Shown here piece by piece: positions 17,651 through 25,834 of a DNA stretch of 64,000 nt. The notes under the pieces were generated by a model, which worked only from the letters and a program-made list of their open reading frames with translations, was not told the origin of the DNA and ran no database searches. This stretch comes from Patescibacteria group bacterium (lineage in GTDB: Bacteria > Patescibacteriota > Patescibacteriia > 2-12-FULL-60-25), in assembly GCA_031082005.1 (NCBI GenBank), contig JAVHLR010000001.1, positions 873,251-937,250 of the forward strand, given 5' to 3'. Numbering within the stretch: the stretch's first letter is position 1; every line of letters begins with the position of its first letter. Both the position numbers and the translations under genes were made by a program.

Positions 17651-17674
17651 GACGAACCGACCAAAAGGTCAGAT

Positions 17675-19516
17675 TCAAAAATACATTTTATACCATCGCG
17701 CCAGATTAATCAGCTGCCAGTAGAAAAATGAGTTATTGTCCTTATCGTTCGCGATAAAGCGCCGGAAACTGTCTTGTGCCTTCTCCGCATCGACCATCGG
17801 CAATTCTTTTAATGCCGACGATGACAATTCACGCAGCACATCATCCTTCAGCCGCGTCTTGAACCACGTCGTCTGCGGTGACGACTGCGGACGTTTCTGC
17901 CGCGTACGCAGTTCCTCCGGCACGACGCCACGCATCGCCTCACGCAACATGAACTTGCTTTTACCGCCTCGTATCTTCCATCGATCCTGGAGACTGAAGG
18001 CGAACTCGACGATACGATGATCCAAGTATGGCACGCGCAACTCCAAACCGTGCGCCATCGAGATATGATCGTTGAAACGCAACACTCGCGGCAATTTGGT
18101 ATAGATCGTGTCACGATACAAAGCATTCCTTAGCTCGTCCTCAAAAGGTCGCTCGAATTCAGGTCGAGGGTATTGATTCGCCTTTTCTACCCAACCATCT
18201 TTTAGGCAATCGAACCGTAAAAACTTCGTCCCGTCCTGAAACGCAGATTTGCCGGCGTCGCGCCACGTCCGTCCGAATGCCATCGCCGATTGCATAAGAT
18301 GGAGCGGATTATTGTCTTGAGCGGCACGTCCGATCTCCGCTCCTATCTCACCCACTCTCCCCTGCCTTACGAGGTCGCGGTAATAAGGTCCATAGAAATA
18401 CCTATAGCCTGCCAGAATCTCATCTACACCTTGCCCTTCCAAGACGACGATGACTCCGTTTTTCCGATGGGTCGACATCAAATCGTAATAACCCATGGTC
18501 GCCACTCCGCCGAATGGCTGATCCAGAGCGGCTACCGTCTGGTCTATGGTGCGATTAAAAATCCCTGGTTCGATGGCGGTCCGATGGAACGGCACGCCAC
18601 GCTCTTGCGCCAAGTGCATAATGTCTTCCGTCTCATCATACGCTTTTTCCTCAAAACCCATCGAAAAGATATTCAAGGATTTCAGGTCCATTGTCCGGTT
18701 CAACTCAAAAAACAGGCTCAATGAGTCGATACCGCTCGACAAGTTGATGCCCACCGGGACATCGCTACGCAGATGCAAGCGCAGACTCTGGTCCAACAAA
18801 GCGCGGAAACCATCCACCAGCTCATCATCCGAAAGCGACATCATGGTCTCGACATGCTCCGGCAGATACCACCAGCGTTTGATTTCAGGTTGGTCATCCC
18901 GGAACCTCAACAGATGCCCGCCCCGCAAAACTTTGACACCGCTGAAGAACGTCTCTTCCGAATGATCGTAATAACCTTGTAGGAGATAATGCGAAATAAT
19001 TTTCTCGTTCGGTTCGACTTTGATCCCCGCCGCCAACAAAGCTTTTATCTCTGAAGCGAAAAATAACTTGCCGTCCTGCAAAGCATAAAACAACGGCTTG
19101 ATGCCCAGCCTATCCCGCACGACCGTAACCGCACCTGTACGCTTATCAGTTATCGCGAAGGCGAACATGCCGAGCATCCGATCAAGACATGTCTCACCCC
19201 ATCTTTCCCAAGCGGCCAATATCACCTCCGTATCGGTCTGGGATGAGAATGGATAACCCGTCAATTCCTCACGCAGCTCTTTATAGTTGTAGATCTCTCC
19301 GTTGAACGTGATCGCAAAACGTCCGTCATACGACACCATCGGCTGTTTCCCGGCATCCGACAGGTCGATGATGGACAAGCGACGATGTGCCATTGTCCCG
19401 TTCGACAATTCCAATAATCCGTCGCCATCAGGACCGCGATGCGCCAGCGCATCGATCATGCGCTTGACGACGGCCGAGTCAGCACCTCGTCCGAATGACC
19501 CGGCGATTCCGCACAT
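17675..19516 (-). CDS. Asparagine synthase (glutamine-hydrolysing) homologue
   Basis: 613 residues. The N-terminal class II glutamine amidotransferase domain starts with MCGIAGS, so Cys2 becomes the N-terminal nucleophile, and has AHRRLSIIDLSD, FNGEIYNYKEL and SQTDTEVIL. The C-terminal domain is the ATP-pyrophosphatase synthetase. Its PP-loop reads SSGIDS (260-265) rather than the usual SGGIDS. Such enzymes make asparagine, but in surface-glycan loci they often amidate sugar carboxylates. Three copies in one locus favour the second role here. It lies two bases after the cytidylyltransferase gene. Confidence 0.9.
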   Translation of the reverse strand: MCGIAGSFGRGADSAVVKRMIDALAHRGPDGDGLLELSNGTMAHRRLSIIDLSDAGKQPMVSYDGRFAITFNGEIYNYKELREELTGYPFSSQTDTEVILAAWERWGETCLDRMLGMFAFAITDKRTGAVTVVRDRLGIKPLFYALQDGKLFFASEIKALLAAGIKVEPNEKIISHYLLQGYYDHSEETFFSGVKVLRGGHLLRFRDDQPEIKRWWYLPEHVETMMSLSDDELVDGFRALLDQSLRLHLRSDVPVGINLSSGIDSLSLFFELNRTMDLKSLNIFSMGFEEKAYDETEDIMHLAQERGVPFHRTAIEPGIFNRTIDQTVAALDQPFGGVATMGYYDLMSTHRKNGVIVVLEGQGVDEILAGYRYFYGPYYRDLVRQGRVGEIGAEIGRAAQDNNPLHLMQSAMAFGRTWRDAGKSAFQDGTKFLRFDCLKDGWVEKANQYPRPEFERPFEDELRNALYRDTIYTKLPRVLRFNDHISMAHGLELRVPYLDHRIVEFAFSLQDRWKIRGGKSKFMLREAMRGVVPEELRTRQKRPQSSPQTTWFKTRLKDDVLRELSSSALKELPMVDAEKAQDSFRRFIANDKDNNSFFYWQLINLARWYKMYF

Positions 19517-19518
19517 AT

Positions 19519-20226
19519 CTATTTGTTGAGTTTACGGCGCATCAAAAAATCCGCGATCTCGAAGTCGAGCGGGGTGTTGATGTCGACCGACACATCTTCC
19601 GGCATGACGTAAGCGCGGGAGTCCTTGCCGAACAAATCACTCTGAGCGATAGACGCGACCTTGGTCAGATACACGGCGCAATTACGTTTGAATACGCCGC
19701 CTAGAGCCTGACGCGAACTGCTCTGCGTGCCTTCATCTTCCATCCACGGTTTGATCACGTCGCCCTCCAGCACTTTCAATTTTTTGGCGGCGAAATCCGA
19801 CAGCTTCACCATACTCATGACCGAATCGCAATCCGTACGCCGCATCAGCTCGATGCACGCATCGATGTCTTCAGCCGTGCGGAACGGACTGGTCGGCTGC
19901 AGGATCATCAGCGCGTCATAAGTCTTGCCTTCGTTCTCCTTCATCCAAGCCAAAGCATGCTGCACTACCGCCATACTGGTCGCGGTATCCGTCGCCAATT
20001 CTTCCGGGCGCAGGAACGGCACGGGCGCACCGAAATGACGCGATACGTCTGCGATTTCCTGGTCGTCCGTCGAAACGAAAAAATCCGTCAACAGCTTGCT
20101 GCCCTTTGCTGCTTCGATAGTCCAAGCTATCAAAGGTTTCCCCGCTAAATCTTTTATATTCTTGCGCGGAATCCCCTTCGAGCCTCCACGTGCCGTTATC
20201 ACGGCCAATACTTTCAGATCGTTCAT
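19519..20226 (-). CDS. neuA: Acylneuraminate-type cytidylyltransferase (NeuA/LegF/PseF-like)
   Basis: The 235-residue enzyme has the signature VITARGGSKGIPRKNIKDL (9-27), STDDQEIADV near residue 52, and MILQPTSPFR. It activates a nonulosonic acid (sialic, legionaminic or related) as CMP-sugar. It is encoded with a 2-hydroxyacid dehydrogenase and a NeuC-like epimerase, and a NeuB-like synthase lies 5.6 kb upstream. The exact nonulosonate cannot be read from the sequence; legionaminic acid is as likely as sialic acid. Confidence 0.88.
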   Translation of the reverse strand: MNDLKVLAVITARGGSKGIPRKNIKDLAGKPLIAWTIEAAKGSKLLTDFFVSTDDQEIADVSRHFGAPVPFLRPEELATDTATSMAVVQHALAWMKENEGKTYDALMILQPTSPFRTAEDIDACIELMRRTDCDSVMSMVKLSDFAAKKLKVLEGDVIKPWMEDEGTQSSSRQALGGVFKRNCAVYLTKVASIAQSDLFGKDSRAYVMPEDVSVDINTPLDFEIADFLMRRKLNK

Positions 20227-20232
20227 AAAATT

Positions 20233-21183
20233 TTATCCCTTCAAGGCGTCAACCACGGCTCCAGCGATCGCGTCTTCCGTCATAGCCATCGACTCACGCG
20301 TCGCGCCGCCAATATGCGGAGTCAATATCAGATTATCGTGTTTCGCTGCATATTCCCGCAACGAATTATCCTCAAGGAACTTGCCGTCAGCCGCTTCATC
20401 CTCCAAGACATCCAATGCCGCACCCGCAAGATGCCCTGATTCCAGAGCTGCATACAGGGCAGTTTCGTCGATGACTTGCCCACGCGCCGTGTTTATAAGG
20501 CGTGCACCGGATTTCATCCAAGCGAATTCCTGCGCGCCCAACATATGCGTCGTCTCCGGCGTCAGATAGACATGGACCGAAACGATATCGGATCGCCCCA
20601 AAAAAGTCCGCAAATCCCCCACCATTTCGACACACGCCGGAACGTTGGTCTGATACGGATCATACGCGATGACCTTTGCCCCCATCTTGTCCAAAATCTC
20701 CGCCACGCGATAACCCAAACGACCGCAACCAAGCAGGCCGATCGTCGCACCGCTGATCTCGTGACCGATGAAAAGATTACGGTCCCAACCTCCGCTGACC
20801 ACATGGTTATGGGCGAACGGTATCCTGCGCAACAACGCCAACATGAGTCCGATCGTATGTTCGGATGTGGCGTAAATCTTTTCCGTGACCTCGCGCCAAC
20901 CTTTCAGGCTGATGATGCGTATTCCTCGCTTCTCCGCCTCGATTACATCGATATGGTTCAATCCGGTCGTCGGCGTAGCGATTATCTTCAGTCGCGGTGC
21001 TTTGTCCAAAAAAGCTGCGTCGATATAAAAAGCCAAACGGAGGACAATCACCTCCGCATCATTCAACTCCTTATCCAGCGCATCACCGTCCAAAACCGCA
21101 GAACTGACGCTGCCCAGTTGCGAATATAAAGCAATCGACTTCGGGCTGTAGTTAGTCGGTTCCAAGATGACGGTTTTTGCCAT
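20233..21183 (-). CDS. D-2-hydroxyacid dehydrogenase (phosphoglycerate dehydrogenase-like)
   Basis: 316 residues with the NAD-binding motif GLLGCGRLGYRV (149-160), the catalytic Arg in NTARGQVID (R234), the Glu in DVLEDE (E261) and the His in LTPHIGGATRESM (H290). Family members reduce 2-keto acids to D-2-hydroxy acids. No ACT domain is present, so it is not a full SerA. It sits between neuA- and neuC-like genes with gaps of six and one bases. A role in the nonulosonate branch, such as reducing an alpha-keto acid or making a lactyl-type substituent, is possible but unproved. Confidence 0.85.
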   Translation of the reverse strand: MAKTVILEPTNYSPKSIALYSQLGSVSSAVLDGDALDKELNDAEVIVLRLAFYIDAAFLDKAPRLKIIATPTTGLNHIDVIEAEKRGIRIISLKGWREVTEKIYATSEHTIGLMLALLRRIPFAHNHVVSGGWDRNLFIGHEISGATIGLLGCGRLGYRVAEILDKMGAKVIAYDPYQTNVPACVEMVGDLRTFLGRSDIVSVHVYLTPETTHMLGAQEFAWMKSGARLINTARGQVIDETALYAALESGHLAGAALDVLEDEAADGKFLEDNSLREYAAKHDNLILTPHIGGATRESMAMTEDAIAGAVVDALKG

Positions 21184-21184
21184 A

Positions 21185-22378
21185 TCAATATGTGATGCTT
21201 TTTTGGACTCGGAAGGTGGCTCGCGCCAGGACCTCCGCGATCCTCTCGCCCGCTTTCCCGTCGCCGAACACGGGGTCCGATTCGTAACGTCCGTTCGCCA
21301 GCTGTCTGTTCAAGGCATCGAGAATCGACTGCCTGTCGTGCGGGACCTCCATCATCACGTTCCTGCCGTGCTCGCGACCGTGCTGCCGTGACCCCACGAT
21401 GATCGCCGGCGTCCCCAGGTAACTACCCTCACGGATGAAGGACGAAGAGTTGCCGACGGCGCATGCCGCATTAGCCAAGATCCTGGCATAGGTTTCCGGC
21501 GGGAAATTCTTATAAAAACGTATCGGCACTTCAGGATTGAACTCGCGGAAGATGCGCAGTGCTTTTGAGATCTGGTCTGACCCGGCATCGATGTTAGGCC
21601 ACAAAGCGATCGCCGGCATGCCCGTCATCTTGATGGCTTCTACCGTCTCCATCACCTGATCATGACCCGAGCCATATTCTGTCGTGACCGGATGTTGCAT
21701 CATCAGGATATACGGCTTAGTCACGTCGATCTTCGGACCCACGCCTTGATAACCCAACATCTCGATCTCTTCAGGCCTGAAATTCCGTTCCATCTGCGCC
21801 ACGATGTCTATCGCTGGGCAACCAGTGACATGAATCGTGTCTGGAGATTCGCCCATCTTGATCAGTCGCTCACCGCTCGATTGCGTCGCCGGAAAGTGGA
21901 TATGCGCCAACTTGGTCACTGCATGGCGTACATGCTCATCGATCGAACCCGTCACTTCACCGCCCTGCGTGTGCGCCACCGGTATGTTCATGTATGACGC
22001 TGCGATCGCCGTGGCGATCGTCTCAAAACGATCGGCGATGGTCAACACGACATCCGGCTTCAATCGATTCAGGGCGTTAGTGATCTCCAAGATGCCCAAT
22101 CCGACGGACTTTGCCATGGTCAACGGAGTTTCACCTTCGACCGCCATGTACGCCTCATGATCGACCTCAAAGCCTTCAGCCCGCATCACATCCACGCCTT
22201 TACCATGGCGCTCCAACAACAAAGACGAACCGCCGATTATCTGCAGTTCCAAATCAGGATGTTTGCGGATCGCGTCCAAAGCGGTCTTGATGCGTCCATA
22301 ATTCGCCCGACCGATTATGACGACGCAAACCTTACGCTTCTGCCTCATCCCGGAGTCGATATTCCCTATGTCAGACAT
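21185..22378 (-). CDS. neuC: Hydrolysing UDP-N-acetylglucosamine 2-epimerase (NeuC/LegG-like)
   Basis: 397 residues with a GT-B-like epimerase fold: IIGRANYGRIK near the start, IADRFETIATAIAA, HTQGGEVTGSIDEHVRHA, MQHPVTTEYG, and AVGNSSSFIREGSYLG binding the UDP part. The NeuC-type enzyme releases a 2-epimerised N-acyl hexosamine for the NeuB step. The ATG at 22378 is supported by a GGAGG seven bases upstream. It is the first gene of a minus-strand unit running epimerase, hydroxyacid dehydrogenase, cytidylyltransferase and asparagine synthase. Confidence 0.9.
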   Translation of the reverse strand: MSDIGNIDSGMRQKRKVCVVIIGRANYGRIKTALDAIRKHPDLELQIIGGSSLLLERHGKGVDVMRAEGFEVDHEAYMAVEGETPLTMAKSVGLGILEITNALNRLKPDVVLTIADRFETIATAIAASYMNIPVAHTQGGEVTGSIDEHVRHAVTKLAHIHFPATQSSGERLIKMGESPDTIHVTGCPAIDIVAQMERNFRPEEIEMLGYQGVGPKIDVTKPYILMMQHPVTTEYGSGHDQVMETVEAIKMTGMPAIALWPNIDAGSDQISKALRIFREFNPEVPIRFYKNFPPETYARILANAACAVGNSSSFIREGSYLGTPAIIVGSRQHGREHGRNVMMEVPHDRQSILDALNRQLANGRYESDPVFGDGKAGERIAEVLARATFRVQKSITY

Positions 22379-22395
22379 GATATTTTAGCCTCCAT

Positions 22396-22424
22396 AAACT
22401 ACTTTTATTTCGCGGAAAAGTCAA
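22396..22424 (-). promoter_or_regulatory. Candidate promoter of the neuC-neuA unit
   Basis: Read on the minus strand: -35 TTGACT (22424-22419), a 17-base spacer, -10 TAGTTT (22401-22396). A GGAGG Shine-Dalgarno site follows, seven bases before the ATG at 22378. Confidence 0.5.
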
Positions 22425-22459
22425 TACAGAATCAGCCTCAACCGACCATGCAAACAGAA

Positions 22460-22482
22460 GCCCGCTCTGGAGCAGAGCGGGC
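22460..22482 (-). terminator. Intrinsic terminator after the 22507-23568 gene
   Basis: A nine-base-pair GC-rich stem (22460-22468 with 22474-22482, loop of five), followed in the minus direction by TTCTGTTT. It ends the single-gene unit at 22507. The same tail follows the terminator at 23648. Confidence 0.85.
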
Positions 22483-22506
22483 GGTCGTGACTGTCAGATG
22501 TAGGTT

Positions 22507-23568
22507 TCAGACCAACGAAAGGACGGAATCCGCGACCTCGTCGATCGGGATAGAGCGGAAGACATGTTCCGCGTTTCGCCGTATCACCGGCGCAGCGTCT
22601 CGTGCCAGGGCGATGAGGTCGCAGGGCATATTCAGCTCGACTGCTATCCCCAGCTTGATGCCGGGATACTTGTCATAGGCGACCTGTTCGCCCAACAGAC
22701 GGCGGGTCAGCGCTGTCGAGATGCTCACCGCTGCCCGTCCGTGTTTTGCGGCGTACAGCAGCGCTGTACTCGATCCGGAAACGGTGACGTCGGCCATCGC
22801 CGCCAAAGCGCGCGAATCGGTGGACGCGTCGAATCCGGTATACACGATACCCCGCGTGGTCTTCATGAAGAACTCCGCGACGACGCCCTCCCACAGCGCC
22901 CTGTTCTGCGGGATATCGAGGTACTTGGGATGGAATCTCGGGATGAACGCGTAGGGTTGGCCCGAAGCATCCAGGGAAAGGAGCGTCAACGCCAGGAGCT
23001 CCGTCGTGCCGTCGCCCTCTCCGGCGAACATGACCACTGTGCCGAATTTCGCACGCAAGAGTTCCATATGCGCCTTCATCACAGACGGGACTTGGAATGA
23101 GTTCAACGCCGCGTTCCCCATGATGATGATCTCCGTCTTCTGGAATCGCGGCAGCTCGCGCATGAGATTCTCGCCGTAGCTGTCGAGTGTGAAAGCCATA
23201 TCTGCGGAGCACGGCATGCGTCGCGACGTGCCCCACACATCCTCCATGATGACGAGAGGTATGCCGAGCTCGTTCGCCGCCTGACCGCACTTGGCCTCGA
23301 GGTTGATGGGCGAACCCATCGTGCTGATGACCAGCTCTGCGCCGAGTCTGGTCAGTTCAGCCTTCACATCGACGGCGTACGGCTCCCGCTGGAAATCGAA
23401 GCTCCCCACGAAATCCACCGTATACCCTGCAGCCCCCCATTGGGCCACAGAGACTCCTTCGGCCATGATGGATATTTCATTCCCTCGCCGTTTCAGTTCT
23501 TCGGCAAGCGGGAAAGATACCTCATAACCGCCTTTGTCCTTCGTGACGAACACTATCTTACGAGCCAT
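22507..23568 (-). CDS. GT-B-fold-like protein of unknown function
   Basis: 353 residues from the ATG at 23568, chosen because GGAGG lies seven bases upstream; an open frame extends 20 codons further but crosses the promoter region. The N-terminus (IVFVTKDKGGYEVSFPLAEE) and the C-terminal segment VSGSSTALLYAAKHGRAAVS look like the two halves of a GT-B fold, similar to MurG or UDP-GlcNAc epimerases. No family name can be given with confidence. A single-gene unit with its own promoter and terminator, it lies inside a block that splits the nonulosonate genes. A glycosyltransferase or nucleotide-sugar enzyme role is inference. Confidence 0.6.
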   Translation of the reverse strand: MARKIVFVTKDKGGYEVSFPLAEELKRRGNEISIMAEGVSVAQWGAAGYTVDFVGSFDFQREPYAVDVKAELTRLGAELVISTMGSPINLEAKCGQAANELGIPLVIMEDVWGTSRRMPCSADMAFTLDSYGENLMRELPRFQKTEIIIMGNAALNSFQVPSVMKAHMELLRAKFGTVVMFAGEGDGTTELLALTLLSLDASGQPYAFIPRFHPKYLDIPQNRALWEGVVAEFFMKTTRGIVYTGFDASTDSRALAAMADVTVSGSSTALLYAAKHGRAAVSISTALTRRLLGEQVAYDKYPGIKLGIAVELNMPCDLIALARDAAPVIRRNAEHVFRSIPIDEVADSVLSLV

Positions 23569-23599
23569 GTCCAGGCCTCCTTGGTCAAAGGGACCGCAT

Positions 23600-23631
23600 A
23601 ACGTACTTGATCTGACCGAACGTGTCAAGTA
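23600..23631 (-). promoter_or_regulatory. Promoter with inverted repeat before the 22507-23568 gene
   Basis: Read on the minus strand: -35 TTGACA (23628-23623), a 17-base spacer, -10 TACGTT (23605-23600). The heptamers TACTTGA (23604-23610) and TCAAGTA (23625-23631), centres 21 bases apart, are perfect inverted copies overlapping both boxes. This is a possible operator. Confidence 0.6.
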
Positions 23632-23647
23632 ATACCAAGCAAACAGA

Positions 23648-23679
23648 AATCGCCTGCCGGTGAGGACCGACAGGCGATT
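23648..23679 (-). terminator. Intrinsic terminator after the 23692-24795 methyltransferase gene
   Basis: A nine-base-pair stem (23648-23656 with 23671-23679) with a small inner CGGT/ACCG helix, followed in the minus direction by TTCTGTTTGC. It starts 13 bases after the stop codon. Confidence 0.85.
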
Positions 23680-23691
23680 GAAGAGGTGGGA

Positions 23692-24795
23692 TTACTTGGC
23701 CAGGAAGATGAAATACTGGCCGTGAAGCGGGGTGTCGAGGATCTTGCGATCCTCCGTCGCCTCGAAACGCAGCCTGACCTCGATCTCCTTGGCCAGCGCG
23801 AACTTTGCGTCGAACGGGATATCGAGGTTGCCGAGCACCATGGGCAACCGCACGAACATGAAGTCCAGGGCATCGCCGTAAGTGACCGGCATGACGCGCT
23901 CGAACTGGGCGACGTTCAGGAGGTTCAAGCAGTTACGCCTGAAGACCTCCGACATGTTCTCGAGCGTGAACATGGGCGAAAGCGCCGGCATCTTGCGGTC
24001 GATGTCGTACCGCGTCTTGAGCAAATCGTTGATGCCACGATGCAGGGCGACGAACGCCGGATGATTGGCCAACGCGTGTTCCGCCATGTCCTGGTACGCC
24101 TGGTCGTCCTTCGTGGTGACGAAGTCGATCGGCTCGAGCAACGCCACGATGCCGTCTCGCTTCTTCACCCGCACAAGCGCCTGCAGAGCATCGTCCTGTG
24201 CTTTTGCGAGCGCCCAAATCGGTTCGACGCCCGCTTTGACGTGCTCCGCGCGCCGCTGGTTGACCGGCCAGTGCAGGAAGTTGTTGCCCACGATAGCATC
24301 GACTTCACCACCGAGCATCTCCGAAGTGAGATCTAGCGACGAAGCGAGTACCGTACGGAGCTTGCCGCCACGTCGGACGAAGCGGCTCTCGCGGAACTCG
24401 CGGCGCATGGACTCGAGGAAGGTCACCGTTGGCTCGAAGTACCTTCCGAGCACCTTCTCCGCTTCCACGCTGCGCAGGATCGATTCCAAGCTCTTGCTGC
24501 CGAAGAAGGTATGCTCGAGCAGGTTCAGATGCACCTGCGAGGTATCGGCACAGACAATCTCGGCTGGTGCATGCGCCGCGATAGCGAGTGCCGTCGTGCC
24601 GAACCCGCATCCCACGTCCAACACACGCTTGCCCGCGAGCCCACCAGGACACACCGCGTCAGCACATGCTGCTGCGGCAGTCGACTGGATACGGTACGAA
24701 GGCGCGATTGGCTCGCACGCGGCATACAGGATGCCGGAGAGCCCTTGGAACACGTTGTTCCTCGGATCCTGACCTTGCGTTGTCTGTGTCTGCAT
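23692..24795 (-). CDS. Class I SAM methyltransferase
   Basis: 367 residues from the ATG at 24795. A GGGAG lies seven bases upstream; the longer frame begins at a TTG six codons earlier and is not preferred. The SAM motif is KRVLDVGCGFGTTAL (56-70), with VCADTS at strand 2 and VDAIVGNNFLHWP further on. The protein is longer than the usual 250-residue stand-alone methyltransferases and has a helical C-terminal half. It follows the transporter gene by 14 bases and ends at a strong terminator, so the two form a two-gene unit. The substrate is unknown. Confidence 0.78.
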   Translation of the reverse strand: MQTQTTQGQDPRNNVFQGLSGILYAACEPIAPSYRIQSTAAAACADAVCPGGLAGKRVLDVGCGFGTTALAIAAHAPAEIVCADTSQVHLNLLEHTFFGSKSLESILRSVEAEKVLGRYFEPTVTFLESMRREFRESRFVRRGGKLRTVLASSLDLTSEMLGGEVDAIVGNNFLHWPVNQRRAEHVKAGVEPIWALAKAQDDALQALVRVKKRDGIVALLEPIDFVTTKDDQAYQDMAEHALANHPAFVALHRGINDLLKTRYDIDRKMPALSPMFTLENMSEVFRRNCLNLLNVAQFERVMPVTYGDALDFMFVRLPMVLGNLDIPFDAKFALAKEIEVRLRFEATEDRKILDTPLHGQYFIFLAK

Positions 24796-24809
24796 GACCC
24801 AACTCCCTT

Positions 24810-25745
24810 TCAACCACGTGAAATAAGGATGACTCCGATGCTCATAAGCAAGACCGCGACCAACCGCGAACGGAAGGATTTACGCTCGCGCAAGATGAGA
24901 TAAGCCAATATGACCACGAAGAACGTTTCCGAACGTTTGACGGTCGCCTGATAAGCCACGAACAGAAAGCGGAACGACCACCAAAAGAATCCCGTCGCGA
25001 TAGCGAACAACGCCCCTCCGACCAACGCCGCATACGGCATGCCGCGCCGTCGATCGAAGAACTGGCTTCCCGCGCCTTTGGCTAAAGCGCGAGCCGTGTG
25101 CGCGACGGCAGAGAAGCTGATGACGCAAGCAAGCGCGAAGAGCGGCGGGCCAGCTCGTGAAGCAAGCCCATCGAACGGAATCGCCAGGCAACCGATAGCC
25201 GAGGCGGCGAAAGCCAGACGCACTCCGCGGGATCTCCCTAGCGCCAGCCAGGGTTCCAGGAATGCCCTCCAGGTCCAACGACCGCTATGCAGCTGTTCGA
25301 CCAAACCTTGGATATTCAAGGTGTAAGTACCTGCTACGAGGAGCAGGATACCCACATACCCGAATGCTGATGGACGCTCTCCAACGATGACCCAAGAAGT
25401 CAGGACTACCGCCGCCGGAGTCGTGTCCCTGATCGGTACGACCAACGACACGTCATCTTTGGTCTGTAGTGCTTTGAACCCCAAGTAGCTGATCAATATG
25501 TTCAGCGCTCCAGTGATCGCGACATATTTCCAGAAACCAGGAGCAAGTTCGATCGTGGTCCGCGTAGCGAACACAGTCGCAAAGAGCAGGACGGCCGCGG
25601 TAGCCATGACCCCGCCGTTCAGCACACTTTCTTCCGGCCTTTCTTCCTCGCTTTTCCCTCGATGGAGTAGGGTGCGCAAAGTGATGGCGTAAACAGCCGC
25701 CATCAAGGCACCAATCAATGTCAAAAGGACGCCAAAGAGATTCAT
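24810..25745 (-). CDS. EamA/DMT-superfamily membrane transporter
   Basis: 311 residues with about ten membrane segments in two five-helix halves, separated by a polar linker near residues 150-175. Signatures include NILISYLGFKALQ and VVPIRDTTPAAVVLTSW in the first half and YQATVKRSETFFVVILAYLI with ERKSFRSRL at the end of the second, typical of drug/metabolite transporters and of flippase-like family members. The ATG at 25745 has strong GGAG/GAGG sites before it. Encoded with a methyltransferase, it may move a lipid-linked sugar or a small precursor across the membrane; this is inference. Confidence 0.78.
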   Translation of the reverse strand: MNLFGVLLTLIGALMAAVYAITLRTLLHRGKSEEERPEESVLNGGVMATAAVLLFATVFATRTTIELAPGFWKYVAITGALNILISYLGFKALQTKDDVSLVVPIRDTTPAAVVLTSWVIVGERPSAFGYVGILLLVAGTYTLNIQGLVEQLHSGRWTWRAFLEPWLALGRSRGVRLAFAASAIGCLAIPFDGLASRAGPPLFALACVISFSAVAHTARALAKGAGSQFFDRRRGMPYAALVGGALFAIATGFFWWSFRFLFVAYQATVKRSETFFVVILAYLILRERKSFRSRLVAVLLMSIGVILISRG

Positions 25746-25769
25746 TTTCCTCTCTCCTTGTTCAAGGCG

Positions 25770-25798
25770 TCTTACGCCATTCTGGCGTATTTGTCAAG
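25770..25798 (-). promoter_or_regulatory. Promoter with operator-like palindrome before the transporter gene
   Basis: Read on the minus strand: -35 TTGACA (25798-25793), a 17-base spacer, -10 TAAGAC (25775-25770). Inside the spacer, TACGCCA (25774-25780) and TGGCGTA (25784-25790) form a perfect seven-base inverted repeat with a three-base centre. A CCTTG/CAAGG hairpin (25757-25768) lies next to the Shine-Dalgarno region. Confidence 0.65.
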
Positions 25799-25834
25799 CG
25801 TATCTACCCGCTTTTTCTTCTAAAAAAATTTAAA

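Noticed and set aside
24065-24772. 235-codon plus-strand open frame
   Set aside because: It is antisense to the methyltransferase gene at 23692-24795, in which the SAM motif is intact. Long antisense frames are frequent in this sequence because of its codon bias.
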